A model generated the notes under the pieces. The model was given only the letters and a program-made list of their open reading frames with translations, had not been told where the DNA came from and ran no database searches. This document shows, in pieces, positions 58,187-64,000 of a stretch of DNA of 64,000 bases (its first letter is position 1; the number at the start of each line of letters is the position of its first letter). The DNA is from Aphrophora alni (lineage: Eukaryota > Arthropoda > Insecta > Hemiptera > Aphrophoridae): assembly GCA_963513935.1 (NCBI GenBank), contig OY740769.1, positions 101,349,762 to 101,413,761 on the forward strand, in the 5' to 3' direction. The position numbers and the translations under genes were made by a program.

Positions 58187-61100
58187 CTGAAAATGAAGTT
58201 ATTACTATTAAAATCGTATTTGAATTATAAAACATTTCATTTCTTTATTGTTCTGTAAAAGACCAATACATTCTTGGTATAGAGCTAGTCATCCAATATA
58301 CACGCAATATTAATTTAAGCAATACATTGATTTAATTAAACAAAATTCTTCTATATAATACATTTGTACTAATTTTATTATGAAAATAAGTTATTACAAT
58401 AATTTAGTGTGAAGTCTGTATTTATATCATGACTGACACCCAGAGACTTGAGCAACAACATTATTATTAATAAAAAGTTGTTTTAATATACAAGGTCTGT
58501 CCTGAAAATTTTCAGCCATTTGAAATATCATGAGAATGGTTTCTAAAATGTGGTAGCCAATCAGAAGATAATGTTTAAGCAAAAAAAAGTTAATAGTCAA
58601 ATCCAGGTTAACTTCAACCATTTTCCAAGGAGCCTCACTATAGAACACACAAATTAGTTAAGGGACATGTCATGGTATCCACTGTTATAGGGATTTGCTT
58701 AATGATTGTTAGATTTAATGAAGGAAGAGGGTGAATTGTCAGTAACATTTGCATTTTTATATGTTTGTTCTATTCTAGATCAAATGGCTCCACTGCAAGT
58801 GTTACTTAAAACATCCATGGAAACTATTGACACAATAAGAGCACAGCGAGGCAGTTGATAATTTTTTTTTAAAAACAACAGTGTGCGAGGACTAAATAAG
58901 ATGTTATTTGTTAGTATTGAATGGCTGAATACTTTCCAGACAGGCTTCATAGTATATTAAATATTGATGTGTTGCTATGGGTTTTTAAATTTAGTCCTCA
59001 TTTAAACTGAGTCAAACTTAAGATTTTTATGAGCTCTGACTCAGTGTCTTACAAGGACTGTTAACATTAATTTTCTGTTTGAATATGAGACCGTTTTAAC
59101 TTGTCTAACCCAACAAAAGTAGTAAGGATGGTAAACACAAAAAATACAATCTTCATTTTTTAGTCTTTTTCACAATTAATAGTCCAAGTAGTCAGAAGAA
59201 ATAAGTTTCATTAATATTTATGTTTTATTATTGACTTTGTTGTTGTTACTAATTACTGTCTATATATAAATATGATAGTGACCACAAAAAATAAGATAGG
59301 GATTTGAAATTTGCTATATGGGTTTGTCCATAAACCTATTGACATTCAGAAAAATTAAATGACAATTTAAAAATGGCAGTAATTTGGCAATTAGTTTTTG
59401 TTAATATGTTTTGAATAATCCAAATCCTCATAGAATTTCTAGTGGTTAGTCCTCTCACTTTGTTGTGCATGAGAGGTTCTAGGTTCAATCTCTTTAGGGC
59501 TCAAAAAGTTATGTTATTGATCCTGTTTTGATATTTTGTTGGAATTTGAATTATTTATTTAGTGGACTATATTTTTCACTGAATTACAAGTATGTTTAAC
59601 ATAAAATTAAGTTTAAGAGTTGTCGAGTGATGAGTAGTATACAGTAATTGTGTAAAACTAATTTTATTGCAAAGCAGTTACCTGTACGTAAAGTTTAGAA
59701 AAGGAAAGTTTTATTTTTCTATGTTGTCGTTGATGAAAGGAAATGTTAAGATACATTTCCGTTGAAAATAATTTTGATATAGTTACTTGTACATACGGTT
59801 TAGAAAAGGAACGTTTAATTTTCCATGTTTTGTTGTTAATAAATGAAAATGTTTAAATATTTTTCTGTTGAAAATAATTTTGATATTGTTTACCGACATT
59901 TGCAACTTACTTGATACCACTTATAGGCAGCTAGACAAATACAATGCAAACCAAAGCGATTTCACAAAGTTGATACCCATAAATATTAGTCACAGAGTAA
60001 TCGACTCACAAATATCGATAGGACCAACTGAGTTAAGCTTACTTAGTAGAATATTTTCTGCTGAACATTCTTTAAGTTATTGAGCAGGTGGTCTATCACC
60101 TGTGACAATGTGAAAAATTAAATTTTGTAGTAGGTTTGAAAAGACGCGGTTGTAAGGGAAGGGGTAATTTGGTTAAATGATATTTTATAATTAGTAAAGT
60201 AAATTCAAATATGGAAATAGATTTTCAAATCAACAATATAGTTAATACTGTATAATGTTAAAATGAATTGTTTAAATAATGTGTTTGTTAAATTTGTGCT
60301 GTGTAATTCGAAATAGAAATACCAAAGGGAGTGTGTGAACTATAAAAAACTGTTTTAGCGGGTATGAACAGGCTCGCAAGAGCGAGAGAAACGTGGTAAG
60401 TTCAGTTTGAGTCCACCGCTTGGAGACGATGGACGTGTTTCTAAAAAAGTTGGAGTCTACCGTTTGAATGGACAAGGTGTGTTTTAAAGTTAGATGGACC
60501 TGTTTGGGTTGTGTGCTAGAATGTAATTGAATTTCTACAAAATGAGAAAAATTCGAGAAAGTAACTATGATAGACGATTAATAGTGATCAGTAGTTTTTT
60601 TTTCATAAATAAACTTTTAACAAAAAAGTAGGAAAACACGTTAGGTTGAGCAAAATTATGCAATATAATGCACGTGGTTTTCGAAACATGGACAATGAAC
60701 GATTATATTCATTAGTTAGTAAAAATGAACTTTTTAGATTACGACCACGACATCTTTAAAGAGTGCAGACATATTTCAACAGTGTTCATCTACTACAATT
60801 ACGAGAACAGCTATGATGTTACTCAATGGACAATGAACTCCGCAAACGTGAATCACAGGTTCTATTGTTTCATATAAACTCTTTATAAAATGATATATGT
60901 ATTTTCTTTGAATTGTTTATGTAATAGATATGAATTTCATTCATTTCATAAAAAATCTATGTGAGTCTGAGTATCATGTAAATAAAGAACAAAATTAATT
61001 TTTATTTTATATATTTCTTGTATCGATTAAAAAGAATAAGTAAAATACTTATATCTAAATTCTTAAATTCAATTAATGGATTAAATACTTGCAAGTTTGA

Positions 61101-64000
61101 TTTCTCAACAATATAATTTCAAATTAAAGTTGAAATTTTTAAAACTAAAGATATGATCAATCTTTTTCAGAATTAGTAAAATTTATAAAGTAACAAGGCT
61201 TTAATAAGCATTTATATTCATCATAATTTGTATGTAATCAATGTATGTTAATATTTTGTTTTTGATTTATGTTAAAACTAATTGCCAAAATGTTTAATAA
61301 ATCTTTATGTTAAAATTTCAGCTACAAATGTTCTCATTTAATACCAGAATTCACTGTGAGTACACTTTTAAAAGAGCTTGCGACCCCTGAGATTATAAAT
61401 TCATTAAATTCAATTTTTTCTATGTTAAACAATGACGAAAGTCTGGCGCCCAATAATTATAAAATAAGCACTTATAAAATCATTTTTTCTTCAACTTAAA
61501 ACATAAAAAATTAAGAACTCTTCAAGTTCAATACAAAAATTTTTCTTTTCTTTTTCTTGTTGATATATTTTTACAATTATCACACACCATGGTGAGATAC
61601 AAATTGAAATAAATTCTGGTTTCAAAAACTAGAATTAAAGCAATGGGAATTGAATGTTTATACCAGTCTTATACCCATCTATAAAGCTATCTAGCAGGCC
61701 TTGCTTATTCACAATTTGTTGTGCCACAGGAATATGATTGTTATTATTATTTCAACTCGATACATACTAAATTAAATTTTCATTACATACGTAAAGGTAC
61801 CCATTGTATCGGCAAAACATATGTCGCTCAATTAAGCTCTTTTGTGGAATTAAATAATTGTTTAATTATTTCCATTAATATGGAATTCGATCAAGCACCG
61901 ACTGTTGTCACATTAAATTATGTAATGTTATATAATGAAAAATATAAGCTATTGCCAAAATTTCAAACCCTAACCTGTCAAGAAAATGTGATTTTTTCAT
62001 AGGAACAAGGACCAGGTACTAATATGAGCTTAGAAAGTGGATTTTTTTCATATATGAACCACTTCAAGGCGAAGCAAAACTAGGGGACACCTATCAATTT
62101 GTTATTTTAATTACTAAAATACCTGTGAGATAGTTGGCTTCCGAATTTCCTTCATCCACTTGTACAGTTACCATCTGAACAAGTTCTCCTAGTCTCAGCT
62201 CTTCATTAGTTATTCCAGACAAATCTGCCTTCTCAGAGAAAATGTCTGTCACTCCATACTGGAATTATATTAAATTACATGGTAAGATATAATAAAAAGC
62301 CACATCGATCACCAGATAATATTTATGTTTATGTATCTCACCCTTTTTTCACAAACAACATAATAGTCATCAAGAAATTTTAAGTGATAATTTTTCATTA
62401 TCATTAAGAGGTTAATAAATTTTAAAACTCTACTCATATTCAAAAAACATGAAATGCTGTGTTCAATATTGACTCCGAAATGCATTTTTAGAAAAATCTT
62501 CCTACTTTTAACCTCTTCACACATACTTCTGTTATTACTTACATCAGAGTTTAACAAAATTCCAATTGATTCCTCTGCACTGTGACATATCACATAATGA
62601 AATAGCCGATAACTTTGCAATAGGTACTTTCACTTTCATCTGAATTCGCTTGAAGGGAACCATTCAACAGATAGGATATTTGATTCTGCAGAGGGAAGTA
62701 GAGAACTTAAGCAGCAGACTAATTAATCCCAGATAGAACAATAACAATCTGGAACATCTATTTTTCAGATATTAAAGAAATCAAATGACCTTCATCATAT
62801 GTTCAGGAAAATAATTAGACAAAATCAAATTTTCATCTCCCTCTTCAGAACAGGGCATACAGAATAATTTATTACTCACATATCGTTTTAATATAGTTGA
62901 TTCACCAAAATGCATTAGGTAAACCATTTTAGAGAATTGGATTAAAAGTAAACCTGATATAATGAAAATATTCATAATCACAATACCAGTGGAGCTGATT
63001 TGATGTGGTATCAGCAGCATAGGCGTAATATTTTTAAAAAAAGTGTCCTCACAAGCTGGAGTAAATCTTATTAACAAACTCTCAGAGTTTACATATAAGA
63101 TTGGAGGGAAATTTATACAAATTTTAAACCAGCCTATGATGCTCAACTTTCATAGTCTCTGTCCTTTTACTCTCTGAGTGAGTTTGATAATCATAAGGAT
63201 GAATTTATGAATTCTACTTTACTCAGTTCAGTCTAATATTGTATGTTTTAATGTTGTTATATATGTCAATTTATTATTTATTATAGTACTTTGTTTATTA
63301 TATTCATTGTTTTTGTTTGAGTATGACTATACTATTTATGTTGGTCTAAATTTTTGTTAACGTACATTTATAATAATATCTATGTAAGTTATAATAGTGT
63401 CCATATATTTGTTTAAAACATTAAATTTTATTTATTAAATTAGGTATTGTAACTCATGTTACACAAATAATATTTGTACAACAACAATAGGAAATAGATT
63501 AAATGAAATTAAAAAGTCACAGGGAGATAATCTGCGAACCTGGAACACATCGATCTATAGTATTTTGTAAGTATTAAACTCTATAAAACAGAAATTATTA
63601 TATGAGCTTCAGAGGCAAACACCAGTGCAGACAATCTATTGCTCAATTATACAGGTTTAATCAACATTATTTGAAACTGGATGCAAGAATTCAGAAGTAC
63701 TGTAAGAATAAAGTAATGTATTTAAAAAAATTCATAACTTATTTTAGTGCCTGGTAGTATCTGTTTATTACATAATTTTCAAAGTTGTTTGTTTTGATTC
63801 ATTTTTCAGTTTTATTCAATTAGATTTATGGTAACTGAAGATAACTGAAAATTTGTATCTACAAAACGACCTATATATTTGCATTTCATACAATAAAAAT
63901 CAATGAGGTTGGTTTCGTTCTTACCTTTTCCAGAACATTTTTGGGGTCGCTGATGGTTTGGAAATGAAATTTAGGAAGAGAAACTTCTGTCGGGCGTAAG
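58035..64000 (-). CDS. Serpin, C-terminal three exons (gene continues off right edge)
   Basis: Complement of join 58035-58186, 62123-62258, 63925-64000; phases match, giving 120 residues plus stop. It shows the serpin s5/s6 region: LRPTEVSLPKFHFQ, then YGVTDIFSEKADLSGI, then the reactive loop from VDEGNSEANYLTALDVGDLR to the conserved FKADHPFLFFIRD and VVAGKVMDP. Serpins inhibit proteases by inserting the cleaved loop into sheet A; secreted insect members control clotting, melanisation and immune cascades. The hinge is odd: after the P15 Gly come N-S-E-A-N-Y, not the T-E-A-A-A-A type of inhibitory serpins. The only Arg in the loop (DLR-AD) is the likeliest P1. A non-inhibitory role is therefore possible. 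The N-terminal two-thirds, including any signal peptide, is outside. Confidence 0.88.
59437..59510 (+). repeat. tRNA-like SINE head
   Basis: CTAGTGGTTAGTCCTCTCAC (A-box-like) and GGTTCTAGGTTCAATCTC (B-box-like) are spaced as in a tRNA-derived SINE. It resembles the segment at 17262. No full cloverleaf forms. Confidence 0.5.
59677..59886 (+). repeat. Diverged 105-bp tandem duplication
   Basis: Units starting GTTACCTGTACGTA (59677) and GTTACTTGTACATA (59782) share GTTTAGAAAAGGAA and GTTGAAAATAATTTTGATAT. They differ by scattered changes, so the duplication is old. Confidence 0.8.
62123..62258 (-). CDS. Serpin exon: DIF..ADLSGI and hinge
   Basis: The exon follows AATATAATTCCAG on the minus strand, phase 0 in and phase 1 out before GTATTT. 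It encodes YGVTDIFSEKADLSGITNEE to VDEGNSEANYLT, holding the proximal half of the reactive loop. Confidence 0.92.
62259..63924 (-). other. Serpin intron with a possible decayed serpin exon
   Basis: Mostly AT-rich. The minus strand at about 62795-62935 carries serpin-like text (see findings). Nothing else was recognised. Confidence 0.6.
63925..64000 (-). CDS. Serpin exon, cut by window edge
   Basis: The minus strand reads LRPTEVSLPKFHFQTISDPK then NVLEK, and ends before GTAAGA. LPKF is the conserved serpin s6A-type segment. The exon continues beyond base 64000. Confidence 0.88.

Larger units (their letters stand above)
58187..62122 (-). other. Serpin intron
   Basis: Contains a mariner-like end (ACAAGGTCTGTCCTGAAA at 58490), a tRNA-like SINE head (59437) and a 105-bp duplication (59677-59886). 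No alternative loop-encoding exon was recognised. Nothing was seen in 59890-62120. Confidence 0.65.

Noticed and set aside
61721..62002. 93-residue plus-strand ORF as a host gene
   Set aside because: It lies in the serpin intron on the opposite strand, AT-rich, with no recognisable motif.

Overview
The window looks like a TE-rich animal chromosome, most likely an insect. It has no operons, and it has GT-AG introns of 1 to 10 kb and AT-rich non-coding DNA. It also has short interstitial TTAGG arrays (the insect telomere unit) and insect-type transposons. The species cannot be named from sequence alone; a hemipteran is a guess.

Two host genes are present, both incomplete. The first, on the plus strand, is the 3' part of holocarboxylase synthetase (biotin-protein ligase, HLCS): eight exons from 8868 to 44450, with every splice phase consistent, together encoding 441 residues and the stop. 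Its 5' exons were not found and probably lie left of the window. The second, on the minus strand at the right edge, is the C-terminal third of a serpin (exons 63925-64000, 62123-62258, 58035-58186), which runs off the right end. The two genes point toward each other across about 13.6 kb.

Nearly everything else is mobile DNA. Left edge: a Ty3/gypsy pol ORF (to 3085), its 3' region, and a long LTR (about 4036-6640). HLCS introns: a Tigger-derived MITE (12140-12622), a piggyBac-type MITE (16257-16956), LINE relics (19.55 kb, 21.3 kb, 39.85 kb), and a nest at 23.7-28.4 kb (a LINE inside an inverted solo LTR inside a Tigger relic). They also hold a Helitron relic (28.9-32.9 kb, minus) interrupted by a complete Tigger transposon with an intact 545-residue transposase (29877-32120), a complete young Ty3/gypsy element (33418-38784), and a fold-back Penelope-type insertion (40481-40720). 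Between the genes: a Penelope coding relic (44.8-45.5 kb), a LINE relic (47.7-48.3 kb), a TIR element with three apparently identical 435-bp tandem units (48379-49727), a Harbinger-type MITE touching a Tigger MITE (50492-52007), two more fold-back elements with hammerhead-like cores (53.4 and 54.3 kb), and a decayed mariner/IS630-type transposase (56.2-56.9 kb).

The most interesting signals are a set of hammerhead-ribozyme-shaped motifs in fold-back repeats near Penelope remains, the intact Tigger, the young gypsy element with an in-frame TAG and a nearby empty-site paralogue, the 435-bp triplication, and a serpin with an unusual hinge. Homology calls come from reading translations and were not checked against a database.
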